64,000 nucleotides of DNA from Paramecium pentaurelia (taxonomy: Eukaryota; Ciliophora; Oligohymenophorea; Peniculida; Parameciidae). The notes under the pieces are model-generated. The model worked only from the letters and a program-made list of their open reading frames with translations, ran no database searches and was not told the origin of the DNA. Each line of letters starts with the position of its first letter. Within the stretch, counting starts at the first letter, position 1. Below, piece after piece: positions 48,701 through 61,631 of this stretch. Location: positions 64,695 through 128,694 of the forward strand of contig CAJJDO010000064.1 of the NCBI GenBank assembly GCA_905183005.1, read 5' to 3'. Made by a program: the position numbers and the translations under genes.

Positions 48701-51129
48701 ATAGATTTAATCAAATGATCATATACAATCTTTTACCTTTAACTAGATCTAAAAGGTTCAAATTTATTCCTTTAATTTGATTTAAATTATTCTAAATCAT
48801 AAGAATCAATTAATTTAATCTACATTTCCATTTCTTCTGCTAATCTTTCCAATTTTTCTTCTTTCAATCTTAACATAATGTAAACTTATTATTAAGATAT
48901 AAATGACTACATCATATATATTTCAAATTCAGCTTTTTATAATAAATCTAATTAAAAATTAATTTATTAATCTATAATTCTTTTTTATTCTTCAATTTCT
49001 TACAAATTATGACTTTTAAAAATGTCAATTAAATTAGTTTTTACTGAATGATCAAATTTTAATACAATATCAGGTACAAATAATTAGCTTGAAAATAATA
49101 TTAATTGTTCTAAACAATCAAATGAATTATTCTTTTAATTTTATTAAATAGAATTAGATATATCTAATGGAATTATTTAATTTTTATTTTTTTTAGGTTT
49201 TGCAGTTTTATGTAAAAAATTCTAATTTTCTCTTTACACTGAAGATTTTAAAAAATCTGGACTCTTTTCTAACTCATTCTCATTAAATAAAGACAAAGTT
49301 TTTTATTCTTTTATTGACTTTTAAGCTTGAATTTACCTCTTTGTTTTAAGTTATGATTTATAAAACTTTGATTTTGCTACTATATTTTCCATTAAATTAT
49401 ATTGATCTTCAAAACTTACTTTTTATTTCTCTCTTTTTTATTTATGCTTTTCAAATATTTCCCCTATTGATTAATGAACCAAATTTTAATTTTGAGCATA
49501 TTTCTTTTTTTTAATTAAACCATCATAATAAATTTATGTAGCAGTATCTTTTGTTAATTACCTAGCTCTAAAAAATTCATTATTTTCAGCTTCAGGATCT
49601 GCATATTTATTTAATAAAAATTTAATTATTTTTTATTCACCATTTAAAGATGCTAAATGTAAAGCAGTATTTCCATGATTGTCTTTTACATCAATTGATA
49701 AAACATTTTTGCAAAATAATTCCTTTGTTTTATCGTAATATTATTTATCATTCTTTAATTCATTTTATTACATGAACCTCATAATTAATTTGCCTAATTC
49801 CTCCTTATATTTTAAGTCTTAAATTTGATATCTTTCAAGCTCATGATAATATCTTTCTTTATAAATTGATGAATCTCTGTTTTCTAATATATGAGTTATT
49901 CCTGGTAATTCTTATCTGCATATCTATTCTAAATAGCTAATTAAAGATTTTGAATAATAATTTTCTCTATCTCTAAATTTTTTATTTGGTTTCTTCTTTT
50001 TATTTGAATCAGGTCCCCTCATTGATAGATCTAATATTTCAAATTTTATAATTATTTTTAAAGCTTCATAATTATTCTAAGAACAACAAGCATGTAAACA
50101 TGTTTAACCTTCCAATGATTTAATGGGAAACATAATATAAATTCTAGGTAAATTTATTAAAATATGTTTAATATGGTGATTTATTTTATAAAGGCAACAC
50201 CAATATAGAATTTTTGTATATAATAAAGGGTTTTACAATTCAGCTTCATATTAATGACATATTTCTTGAAATTATATATATTCACTTTCATTCTTTCCTT
50301 TTAATTCATTAATCCAAAATTATTAACATTCAGTTAAAAATGCCACAATTTAATCTATTATTAATTATAATACTCTTTAATGGCCATTCTTTCCTGCTAA
50401 ATCCATAGGATAGAGTCCATTATTATCACACAAAAAGCTATGAGCTTTCTTTTTTAAGAGGAATTAAACACTTACTTAATCCCCATAGAATGCACACCAA
50501 TGTAATGGAGCCCATCTACTATGAGGATTGATACAATTTACATCTGAACCATTTTCTATCAAAATCCTTAAACATTCCTATCTATTATTTTACAATTTAG
50601 GATCATTTAAAAAACAACAAATTTATATAGGTGAACATCCAAACATATCTTTTTATTGAACATATTTTTTAATTTATTCTTAAATTTCTAATCCATCATT
50701 ATCATCAAAATCAAAATCAATCTCAATTATTTCTTCATCATCTTCCATTTTTTAAGGAATAATTTTCTTTTATTATTAATACTTAAACTTCTTTTTATTA
50801 TCCTTAAGTAATATTTTATAATCTTCAATTAAAATTTCCAAAACTTTATTATCTTGTCTTAATGCAGTTTAATGTAAGATATTTCCTATTATTTAATAAT
50901 TATAATAAATACTTTTATCTTAATCTTCAACTGTAAAATCACTCTCAAATCTTTAATTTTGATTAGACCCTACATTTTTTATAAAATTCTCTTCAATAAT
51001 CATGTCTTGTTATTCTTCTATTTCATCCTTTGATTACTAATCTGATTTTATTGATGGTGAGTTCAAATTATTATTCAAAACTTTTGGGGAGTTGAATTAA
51101 GTCCAACTTGAAATTTATTTTTTAAACAT
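45749..51129 (-). CDS. Ankyrin-anoctamin (TMEM16)-B-box-EF-hand fusion protein, 1783 aa
   Basis: Ankyrin repeats lie near residues 160-260 (for example SRWAPLHWCAFYGDQ, GLYPMDLAGKNGHQ) and 480-520 (DNHGNTALHLASLNGE). The anoctamin core, about residues 870-1380, opens MRLYFGEQISFYFAW and contains VLLVTIWSTVQIELWKRK and GYFILFSAAFPIGPFVGI, all TMEM16 hallmarks. After a coiled coil (~1430-1460) comes a B-box-like zinc motif (CQECGKNPTILECIEC, then FCAACYQKLH) near residues 1500-1530, and one EF-hand loop (DLNEDEEISKDE) near residue 1700. TMEM16 proteins are Ca2+-activated Cl- channels or lipid scramblases. Only one intron is required, 46860-46888 (29 nt), and the rest is one continuous frame. 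Stop 45749-45751. Confidence 0.85.
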
Positions 51130-51193
51130 TATAAATAATTTGTAAAAATGTAACTATTTATTAAGGAAAAAAAAACTAACAATTTAACTATAT

Positions 51194-52219
51194 TCATTTG
51201 TTAATTATTTCCACCTTAATCCTTGAAACTTCATAAAACTTGACTGTATTAAATTTTCTTCTTGCAGCTTACAATGAATTAAATTCTGCAGCCTATAATA
51301 ATGAACATAATTCTTTAGCACAAGGTTTTAATGAAGCTTCATTTTAATTTCTATAATTTGGAGATCTAACTATAAACTTAATTAATACCTTATTTTATTA
51401 ACCAAAAATATAACAGCTTAAGCTATTAAGGATGGTTTATACACTACAAATTTGTATTCAACCAAAGCAAGTTCTAAAATATATTAAGCTAAAGCCTTAT
51501 TTTTGGGATCTAATTCAGACGAAAATCTTGATAAAAATTAGTAAGCAGTTGGATTACAAATGTTGAAATTCAAAGCTTACAATATTAAACCTTCCATTTC
51601 CAATACATCACTCTTTACATAGGCATTATCTGTGATATAAACAAAATCTTTTAATGCAGGTGGATATATTTCCTCATATTTACATGCTATGAAGAGTGCT
51701 GCTACACCTACTAATTGTAAACGCAATCTTGTCACTTATTCTTTTGCTAAATATCTATCTATTAAAGAAATTGTAAGATATAATGTTTCATCTCTTAACT
51801 TAAATTTAGCATGCACATCAATAAGCCAATCTACAAGAATTGCTCTCATTTTCATATTTATATTTGGCTACAACTCAGGTGTCATATATTAATCTATCTA
51901 ATATTTATTCTAAATAAATTAGTAATTCATTATATACCTCTTCAATTAATAAATGTTGGAATATTTCATCTGTGTATAAATGTACATTTTGTGGAATTTT
52001 AGTTTCTTTTGGCTTCTCATTCTCTAATTCTATTTGAATTCTTTCAGATTCTCTTCTAAATAATTTATTTTCTTTCTCATCCAAACTAATAGCAAATACT
52101 CTGGGAATGATGGAAAAAGGTTTTTTTGTTTTTTCAACGATCATCCCTGTTTCCATTGATTGATAGATAGATGAATTAACAATTTCTTTTCCAAAACACC
52201 TTTGATTTTCGATGATCAT
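51194..52219 (-). CDS. B-type mitotic cyclin, 324 aa
   Basis: Cyclin box with the B-type core: QYMTPELQPNINMKMRAILV, then DWLIDVHAKFKLRDETLYL, LIDRYLAKE, FIACKYEEIYPP and LILQALNFNICNPTAYQFL. The second cyclin fold ends CAKELCSLLQAAEFNSLQ. The N-terminus is short (~95 residues), and I see no clear RxxL destruction box. Introns: 51910-51937 (28 nt) and 51366-51388 (23 nt). Both are required: without them the conserved MRAILVDW block and the C-terminal helix are out of frame. Partner would be a CDK1-type kinase. It lies 64 bp upstream of the anoctamin gene on the same strand. Confidence 0.92.
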
Positions 52220-52472
52220 TCTGTTAATATTAAATAAAATTATTATTATCGTTAAAAACTTAATATATATAATTAAAAATATATTGATTAATTAATTCTT
52301 TAAATAAATTCGAATATTTTCATACCTTTCAAAACAATGATGTTTGTTATTTTTTATTTGTGTTCATAGTAAGAAATTTCAACAAAAAGATAAAATTACT
52401 ATAACTTTTTTGTTCAAATATTTTAATTTGGAATATGTAATTATTAAATTTATGTTGTTTTAATAAACATGG

Positions 52473-55400
52473 ATGGATTTAAAAGAATCTATGAATACTT
52501 CCTATTACACCAGTTTTATTTATCTCTCTATTGGAGCTATATTAAATACTTCTCCGCTTTTGGAAATGTATTACCTATTTCTTAAATAGATATCTAAAAA
52601 TTTCTGATAAGAACAACTATTAACAAAATTAGCTTTACTTAATATTGGACTCCTTAAATGTTGGCAAGTATTTATTAAAATCCTCAATACTACATTCAAT
52701 TTATATTCTAATTATATTTGCTTTTAATATATTTATTGTCATTTTGTTTATCATCTTGTATTACATAAAGAAAAAAAATACTAAGACTAATGTTGCATTT
52801 ACTATTTATGGCTAAGTAATTTATGAAAAATAATTATATAGATAATTGGATATTTCATATAACCTTATTTTTGGTCAATTAATGGATTTTTATTATAAAT
52901 CTAAAATACTTATTTGGAATAAATACAAAATTTAGCTTTTATTATTCTTGATTGTATTGCAATCCTTTTATAACTATTATTTTTAATAATCCTTATACTT
53001 TTTCTGCATTATGACCATTCATAAAAAAAAAACTTTTTAAAAATAAATTCCCCGAAAACTTTACTATTTTATATTATAACAATATATTTTAGTAGTTGTT
53101 TAGAGTTGTTTATAAATTCTAGCAGTAAATTGAGTGTAATTATCAATTTTATTAAAAGATAGCATTTCCTATAGTATTGGCTTTCTTATTTTTAATACTT
53201 TTTGTATAAATGCATTAGGATTTACCTGTTTTCTCAAATAAATATTTAAACAATTATTTTTAGATTATCATTAGTATGTAATTCACGCTTGCTTTAAATT
53301 TGTTAATATCATACTTTATCAACTTATTTGAGGATCGTTATTGCATGTAGGTTCTATTAACATTTATACTTTTGATTAAATTGAATTCAAAAATAAGATA
53401 ATATCTAATATTAAGTTCAATCACTAATTATAGTATTACAAAAATGATAGATTAAAGAACAATAGTATATTTGAAATAAGATCCATAAAATATATTTTTG
53501 TTAAGAGGCATTATCCATCTTCATCAATCTTTGTGTGTAAATATAAATTGCTTTTATCGTTTAAAAACTATATATAAGATAAGTTCAAAAGGAAATAAAA
53601 AAATATATATTAATAGAGATGCAATCTATGAAAATATTGGTAGAATTTCTACTTTTTTCTTAAAATGTACATATGAAAATGCATAAATTAAAACATAGGA
53701 TTAAAATATTAAGATTCTTTTAATTGAGTTATTGTGTTATAAATTAAAATTGTATTCTGAAAGTTTGATATAAATTGATAAATTAAATTAAGATAAATTA
53801 AATTTACTTTAACGAATAAATGTAATAAACATTAGATTGATAATTTCTAGACTAATAAAATAAAAGAATGAATAATCTTATAAATCAAAATTACCATTTG
53901 ATTAATTACTATTATGTGAATCATATATTAAAGAAACAGTAGAAATTATGATGAATATTTTTGGATGTTAATTATAGTTTTGGAATTACTTATTAAATGA
54001 AAAAATTAAATTAGTTGATGAACTATCTCTTTTAAATTAAATAAGTTAATTAATTAAAAAATTTTAAAGATTAGAGAAATTGATATTAAGTTTACATTAT
54101 AATCACAAAGTTCCAATTAGAAATAAATAATGGTTTAATTATTTTTTCTTTAAATTATTTATATTAAATAAAAAGTTAAAATTACAAGAGTTAGAAATAT
54201 TACCTGATTATTAAATTAATTTAGAATAAATTTTAAAGGATGATTAGATAGATGAAAAATCATCTGATGAAGAACCAATCAATTATTATTAATAAAAGTT
54301 TTTAATCTCTGGCAATACTTTTGTAATTTAAATTAACTAAGCTGGTATTATTAAGAATTGTACAAATAATACATTTTCAATATTAAATTACACAAGATAA
54401 GCTTTAGTAAATAGTTCTGCTTCTATTTTAATGCCACAAATGTTTAAATAGTATCACTCCTAATATATCAATCATTTTTAATAAACTGGACAATCTTTTA
54501 ATTTATACAAAAGAAAGAAGGCATTCTGTATGCATGATTCAGGTCATATTGTAATTGTTTATAAGTATTTGAAGTATATTTATAATTATATTTCAAATTA
54601 AATTGAATATATAGCCATGTTTAGATAAATTTAAACTAAATAAGAATATTTATTATTAAATGAAGATTGGGAAGTAGACTCTTGTACTTAATTATTATAA
54701 GATATTATAGGAATAAAGTCTTTAAGTTTATTTATATTGGCTCCTAAAACAATTGTTTATTCTTAATATGAGAAATTTTTGACTAAGGAGAATAAAGAAT
54801 TTTTTAGTTTAAATGCTCCAAATTTAGAAAAGAATTTATCTCGTCTATTTTACACATAACATTCTTCTCCTATGGTTAGAGGTTCTTTAACTTCAAGCAA
54901 TGGATAAATATCTATCTTATAAAATTAAGTGGAAATGAAAAAGAGTTTTCAAAATTTTTTAAATTAAGATGATGTTATTAATATTGAGGATTAACAAAAG
55001 TCAAAAGTAAAATAAGTTTTGTTCAATTTAAGAGTTCCTAAATAAAAGTATGAATTAGTTTAAGAATTTTAATCAAAATTATCTGAATCTTATAAGTAAG
55101 CAATATATGCAGAACCTTTTCGAAAAAAATTAATAGTAAAAAATGAATCTGGAAAATTTAAAATAGTAAGAAGTGAATTTATAAGGAGATGTAAAGTTTA
55201 TTAAGAAATTATTAGGAAAGAGAAATTTCAAATAATAAGTATGTTAATTATATTAAAAATAGAGGAACTTTTTTAAAAGTATACATAATCTGAAGATTGT
55301 GTTGATAAGATATTAAGAATAGAGGGGACATTAAAATTAGAAAAGACTTCACAATCTAATAAATATATTTTAATTAAAATAGTAAGGACTGAATTGATTG

Positions 55401-57716
55401 AAGAAAATCCTTTACCTTAGAGATAGAATAGTTGTTTTACTTTATCATTTTAAGCACCTTAAATGATATCTTCGGTATAGTATTGAATCTATCTTAAGTA
55501 GCCAACTAAAAGAACATCTGTTACACAACAAAGTCCTAGAAATTTATGTATTACAATTAATGGTATTTTTTTGGTAATAAATAGGAGATTAATTTGATTT
55601 ATATTCAAATAGAGAGTCTATGGGAAAAGTATTATTACAAGAAATGTAAGTTAATTAAGACTTTGATTAAAATGATCAGTATAAAAATATCAATTTTATC
55701 ACTTGTAATAGTGATTTTTTAAAGGAGGATACAAATAAAATAGAAAAAGATAATCCATCAATTGTTTAATATGAATATATTAGTAGATTCATATTTATTT
55801 TGCAAATTTTGATAGTATTTTTAAGTTTCTTTATGACTTCATTTATTTACAACACAAGTACATTAGAAGAATCAGTAATTAATAATTAATATATATTTAG
55901 ATAATCTTAGTTGATTATCTTTTTCATTATTAAATAATAGTAGCAGAATCTTATAATGCTTAAATAGATGTAGAATTGTTTAATAGAAATTACACTTATT
56001 CAGATTTAATAAAGGGAGATTTGATTGGATATTAATCAAAAGAGGAATTTTATGAATATAATTAAAAGATAACTTAAAAATGTGGTGATTACATGTATTA
56101 TGTTTTTTGGGAACCAAATTTTTTGAAAATGTTGTATGAGAATTTTCATAGTAACTCTAATGAAAGTGGATTAGATATTCAAACAGTTTATTAAGCTAAT
56201 GTTTATCTATTAAATATGCTTTCATCTTCAGAGTTTAAAGAAGATTTTGGAATTGCAGAAACATTTCGTTTATATATGGTATATAATAATTAATATAAGT
56301 TAGCTACCACAATTTTAATAAGTTTAAGCAAGTTCAATTAATCATTTATTAAATTAAGGTTTAGGATTTTAAGAAATTTCTAATTCAAATTTCATACTAT
56401 TTCTAATATTATAGACTATATTATAATTAGCAAGTTTATTGTATTTAATAAGATTCCAATTTTAAATATAGAAACAATATAATGTATAAATTTATTTAAT
56501 TTTTTTCAAGGTCTTATTTAGAGTTTAGGCTATAATACCTTTTAAAGAGAAGATTGCTATCATCAACAAAATCAACACAACCATAAATTAGTTTTGTTAT
56601 GTAACAAATTATGAATGTAAATTATAATAATTAGTATTTTTAAAGATGGAAACATATAATAATTTATATCGATGAATAAAAATAGCCCTTTGAGTAAAGC
56701 AATATCTAAGAGAGAAAGCACTAGTAAAACAGTTTTTGATAAAAAGATATTGGATACAGAAAAATATATTGAATAAATAGAGAATAAGACAAAAATCAAG
56801 TTTGAATAGGTATCACTTCTATTCAGTTTGAAAGTAATGTGATTTTTAATATTACTAGAAAATAGTTGTCAAAATAATAGTGAATTTATTGTTAATAGCA
56901 TTAATAAGTATTGCTGGAGTTGTCACAATTTATTTTACAATTAATAATATAGAATTATTTAATAAGAATTAATTTATGTTTAATAGTTAAAATGCTTGGA
57001 TATTACCAGCTTTAAAAGAAATTTATACTAGCTAATAATATAAAGAATATTCTTTCAATGATACAAATGCTTTTATAATACTTCAAGCTTATTTTAATTA
57101 AATATCATCTGAATTTCCAGTATATTATCAATCTGATATTGATGAAATAATCTATTTTTTTGATAATAATATTTGTGATGGGGACAGTATTAATTTAATA
57201 TATCATCTTAAGCTTAAATAAATATTGATTAATGTGCACTTAGTATAAATGGAGGATTAACTAGAGGAATCAGAGAATATGATTATTTACTTTCTTAGGT
57301 AGCACTTAAATTGTTAATCCCAAATGATGATAGATATGAAAATATTACATATTCAACTATATATGAATTTAATAAGGTATTAGTATTATTATAATTTAGC
57401 TATATTATTTTGTTTTTGATCATTACATTCTTGCAAAGGATATATGGGTTTAAGTCTCGAAAACAACTTTAGAAAAACATGATTAAGTAAGCCTAATATT
57501 ATTGTAAATTATAATAAAAAATATGATAGAATAACTGTTATAATAGGAATTTGTCTTTATTTTATAATATTTAATGAAATTGGATATGTATTGATTAAAA
57601 AGAAAGAGTACAAATTTATAAAAATGTTTTATAAATCATTTATGCCAAATGTCTCAATTAATTAGTAAAAACGATTAAGAGTTGAATTAATCAAAGCAAG
57701 ATTCATAAGAAAATGA
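52473..57716 (+). CDS. Large multi-TM protein with PAS-like domain (TmcB/TmcC-like), 1653 aa
   Basis: An N-terminal membrane block of ~10 TM segments covers about residues 1-330. A PAS-like domain near residues 600-720 (VIQINQAGIIKNCTNNTF, ILNYTRQALV, SILMPQMFKQYHSQYINH) matches the 'tiny macrocyst' TmcB/TmcC family of protists. The C-terminal third has four more TM helices flanking extracytoplasmic loops (for example VKIIVNLLLIALISIAGVV, LITVIIGICLYFIIFNEIG). Eleven introns are inferred: 52568-52589, 53125-53158, 55475-55498, 55563-55584, 55875-55900, 56279-56303, 56617-56645, 56834-56858, 57187-57212, 57377-57399 and 57504-57529. The spliced length is divisible by three, but several C-terminal junctions (56279, 56617, 57377) rest on frame and hydrophobicity only. 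I chose ATG 52473 over 52469 because only the former leads into the coherent frame. Stop 57714-57716. Confidence 0.72.
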
Positions 57717-57755
57717 TGTAAAAATTAAATAGATACTAAATAATATCATCGGTTA

Positions 57756-60347
57756 TCATATTTTTTTAGTTTTAATCAAAATATTGATTAATGATTAATT
57801 AAATGTGTATTTATTGTATAATTTCTTCAGTTCATTTAAAGCTGATTATCCTTTATATTTATTATTTTAAATATTATTGTACATTTTAATAATATCTGTT
57901 GAATTATGTCCAGAATAATAATAACGATAATTTTACATTTGATCAATATTATTTTAATGGAATAACAATGGGATACTCAAAGACTCAAAATAAGATTCAA
58001 AATAAGATTCATCTGATTTTTATTTCAATACTTATGGTTATTATTATAATTCCATAAATGAATTTCTTTCTATTATTTAAATAGTATTCTATTTCATATT
58101 TTTAGAATATTTTTAAAAAGAACCAGATAAATATTATTTGCTATCCTATAATGATTATTGCTAAGACATTATTATTTTATTTTATGATTTTTATACCATA
58201 TTTTCTTGAGTTTCTTGAACAATTAATTTTGTTTATGTTTAATCTTATTCACCAATTGTATCAATTTTTTCATTTTAAACAATCTATTCTTCAATAACTT
58301 ATTAATATGTTTATATAGATTCGGCTACAATAGATTATGCTATTAAAGAATTACATTTCAATTATTTTCTAATCCATTATGATCTATTTTATTTTGAATT
58401 GTAAAATGACTTCTTTAATCTTTACTCTAAATCTGGTTTATATTATAACATGCCACAATCAATAATCTAATGATTATATTATCCACATAAATGGCATTAT
58501 AAAAAGATTTTGAAGAAACTATTTTCGAATAATATAGAATCTTTTATATGATGAAATCTCTCAGCATCTTTTTAAAATTTAGGTAATTATTCTAATAAAT
58601 TATCTCTACTTATTTTACAAATTTCTGAATAACCTTTTGATATAACACTTACTTTTGGAGGAAATCCAGTAAAAAATTAATATTCACCAAAACAATCACC
58701 TTTCTTCAATATTTACAAAGATTTTTTTGTTCTATCCTCCTATAACTCTACACTACCTTCTATTAAAAAGTATCTAATATATTAATAAAAACTTACAAAT
58801 TTTTTTCATTTTAATCATTTTATTTATATATGCAATCTTCAGGAACAGCTTAAAATTTAATTATTTTTTTAGAAAGTTGCTTTAAACATTTTTTGCTAAA
58901 ATTCTATTTTAAAAACATTATCTTATTTATCAAATTATTTTAAATATTATTTAACATATCTGCTTTTAGACTCTAAGGAAATGTTTAAAATAAAGATTCT
59001 AATTCTTCTGTATTTTCATTTTTATCATTTTAAATATTAAGTTACAAAAAATTTTTCACTCTAGCTTATATTTATGAATTAACATTATTTTTCCTCATGT
59101 ATGAACTCACTATTGCCATCTACTTTCGGTATTTAAATTTTGTATCATTCATGTGTTTTACAAGTATTCCAATAGAATTCATCAGATATGCATAAACACA
59201 ACTTGAAATCAATATCATAATGCTTGAAAAAATTATTTCTATTTAATTTTAAGGTGTAATATCACCATAACCAATTGTTACCATAGTGACAGTTGCCCAA
59301 TAGAATGAATAATTATATCTATGCCATATTGATTAATCAATTATATTATATTTTATTAACCATGTGTTTTCAAATAAATTATTAAGTGACCCTATATAAT
59401 GCCAGATACTAGCCATAAAGTGAGCATAAAAGCAAATTAATATAATTAGAGTAACAAGATCAACTAAACTATTCACACCTCCTTTTAAATAAAGATATTC
59501 AATATATCCAAAATAATTTTTTGCCAATTTTTTTATAGTTATTAAACTAGATAATATACCTAAAATTTCATTAATAACATAAATTCTATAAAATTAAAGA
59601 AAATAGAGTATCCATATGCTTATCATTAATATATCATAAAATAATTATTGGGTCACATATTATTTTATTATCGTCTTACGATCTTCTATAATTTCACCCT
59701 AAATTATTAGAGCTCTATTAAGTGAAATAAAAATTTCTAAAGCCAATCCTAATATAATTAATATAGATGTTTGAGCTATTTCATCATGATCTGGAGTAAA
59801 ACTAGTTAAAAATGGACTTAGCCATAAACTAAATAAATAAATGAGGATTATGTAGGTATCAAAAACTATTATAAAATTTGAACCTGGTTAGAATAAATAC
59901 CCACTTATTTTTTAGCTCTTTTTATCTACCTAATTTTTTATTATACTGTACCTAATTCATTTTAAAATTAATTTTCTTATAAATAGCATTCTGTTAATAA
60001 AAGATTTTTTTTACTAGTTGGAAGCACATATGATTTTAAGAATAAATTTTAAGCAAATTTTTTAATGTATCTATTTTTAAGTAACAAGCCTAAAAATTTC
60101 TTCATTTATGTCTTAGCTGCAAATACGGAATGAGAAACTTATTAATGAATATTTCCATTAGGTTTTTTAGTAACTTGTCTTGATAAAATAGGTGAATTCT
60201 AAAATTCAAAAAATTTGAGTTTACATGATTTTTTGTTTAAAACCTTCTTAAACTCTCTTTTTGTTTTATAAATTTAAGTTTACGTTAATCAGAAATTATC
60301 TAATCATTTTTATTTTAATTGATATCATCTATTGGATCAGAAGGCAT
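57756..60347 (-). CDS. Six-TM K+ channel with cyclic-nucleotide-binding-like domain and CCHC zinc knuckle, 838 aa (channel 4)
   Basis: Fourth member of the channel family. S5 reads CFYAHFMASIWHYIG, the filter ATVTMVTIGYGDITPQN (about residue 341), and S6 LISSCVYAYLMNSIGILV. The CNBD-like domain has KKGDCFGEYQFFTGFPPK, again without the conserved Arg. The CCHC knuckle (CHLCGQYNHQIIDC) is at 58455-58496. The ~230-residue C-terminal tail is Gln-rich. Introns: 60199-60224 (26 nt), 59926-59951 (26 nt) and 58774-58796 (23 nt, in the CNBD where channels 1 and 2 also have one). The start ATG 60347 was chosen because splicing the first intron joins it to the conserved N-terminal block. Stop 57756-57758 lies 39 bp from the convergent TmcB-like gene. 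Confidence 0.87.
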
Positions 60348-60616
60348 GGATGTTAGAGAATATTATCTTTTTTAATATTATCTTGTTGATTATTAATGTA
60401 TATATGGACCTATGCATTATACATTTTCAGAAATCCTTGAGTCTGACTCTTGAATACTGTCTATATACATTTCTCTTAATTAAATTTTGTTGTTTTATAA
60501 TTTATTGGATTGTGAATCAAAATTAATTTTCACAATTATCAAAGGGAAAAAAAGAAGCTTTAAAAATATTTATCTAATACCAATAGCAATCTTAAAATTC
60601 AAATTGTAATATATGA
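60332..60616 (+). CDS. Possible small membrane protein, 94 aa
   Basis: The frame runs from ATG 60332 to TGA 60614-60616 with the ciliate code. It starts with hydrophobic helices (IIFFNIILLIINVYMD, LIKFCCFIIYWIVNQ) and continues through TAA/TAG codons into a soluble Gln-rich tail (FSQLSKGKKEALKIFIQYQQ), which is why I keep it. A 33-nt in-frame segment at 60392-60424 has GT...CAG ends and could be an intron. Its first 16 bp overlap the 5' end of channel 4 on the other strand, which argues against it. It could be a chance frame. Confidence 0.3.
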
Positions 60617-60721
60617 ATAGTGAATAATTCAAATTTTAAATAGCATTATCATAACTAAATTGATATTTTATTGTATGTAACTATATTATATATAATCAAT
60701 AAATATATATTTTTATTAATA

Positions 60722-61250
60722 ATGAGTGAAAGTTAAGAGTCATCAGAATTTTAATCTTGTTCTTCTAAACTTGAAAATAAGTACAATTATATATAATAAT
60801 AGGAGAAGTAACTAATTAGGATTGACTAATGTTGAAAGTGGAGATGAATAAATAAAAAAGAAAATAAAATTAAATGATGAAAATGGGCAAATTAAAATTT
60901 CAAGAAAGGTAAGTGATGATCTCATTAAAATATTTGAGAGATTACCAAATGATTAAATCACAAAATTATTAGATGCTATCAAAGTTAAAAATTCACGTAT
61001 ATATCAATTAAATTATCATATAGCTGATTTACCTGTGAGAGTAAATCTTGTTGATTTAATGTAAAAAGATGAAGATTTTGTTTTGGATAGTTAATCTGAC
61101 TCATAAAAAGAAAAAAAAAGAAAAAAAAGAGAATCTAAAGAAAAAGAATGCAAATGCTGTAAATAAGTAGTGAAAAGACATCATTGTACACATACAGAAT
61201 GTGAAAAGCCGTGTTAAATTTTAGAAAAAATGAAAAAAAACAAAACTTGA
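60722..61250 (+). CDS. Hypothetical protein with Cys/His-rich C-terminus, 168 aa
   Basis: ATG 60722 to TGA 61248-61250 with one 22-nt intron at 60781-60802 (TAG end), needed for frame. Residues 45-115 are helical (SRKVSDDLIKIFERLPND, LLDAIKVKNSRIYQLNY). A strongly basic run (EKKRKKRESKEKE) leads into a compact CKCCKQVVKRHHCTHTEC cluster that could bind zinc. There is no signal peptide. The basic stretch plus the metal-binding-like cluster would suit a small nuclear or RNA-binding protein, but I do not recognise a family. Confidence 0.65.
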
Positions 61251-61631
61251 ATTGTATATTCATTTCTATACTAAATTCCTCTATTTATTTTTCATATTTA
61301 ATCACTTTACCAAATATAAAATACAAATTCATGTGATAAATACGAAATTTAATTATATTAAATATTCTAATGTCCATCTCTAAAGAGGTGATATAATATG
61401 ATAATAAAGTATCATTAAGATAATCATTATATACAAAATTAGATTTTCCATTTCTTTATTATGCTAAAATTTAAGTTCAATATTAGAAGTAAACTTTTAA
61501 TTATATATTAGAATTTAGATTTTTTAGACTCTAAATATATTAAAAATAAAGAGAAGATAATTATTGTACAATAGTTAAAGTAAAAAATCAAAGTAAATTA
61601 CAATGTATTAACTTAATTGATTTTAAAAACA
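61251..61631. other. AT-rich intergenic region (381 bp)
   Basis: No open frame or recognisable RNA. It contains the promoter region of the secreted protein downstream. Confidence 0.5.

Noticed and set aside
51366..51403. A 38-nt intron in the cyclin gene
   Set aside because: A shorter 23-nt GT...TAG intron (51366-51388) gives the same downstream frame and fits the size range.
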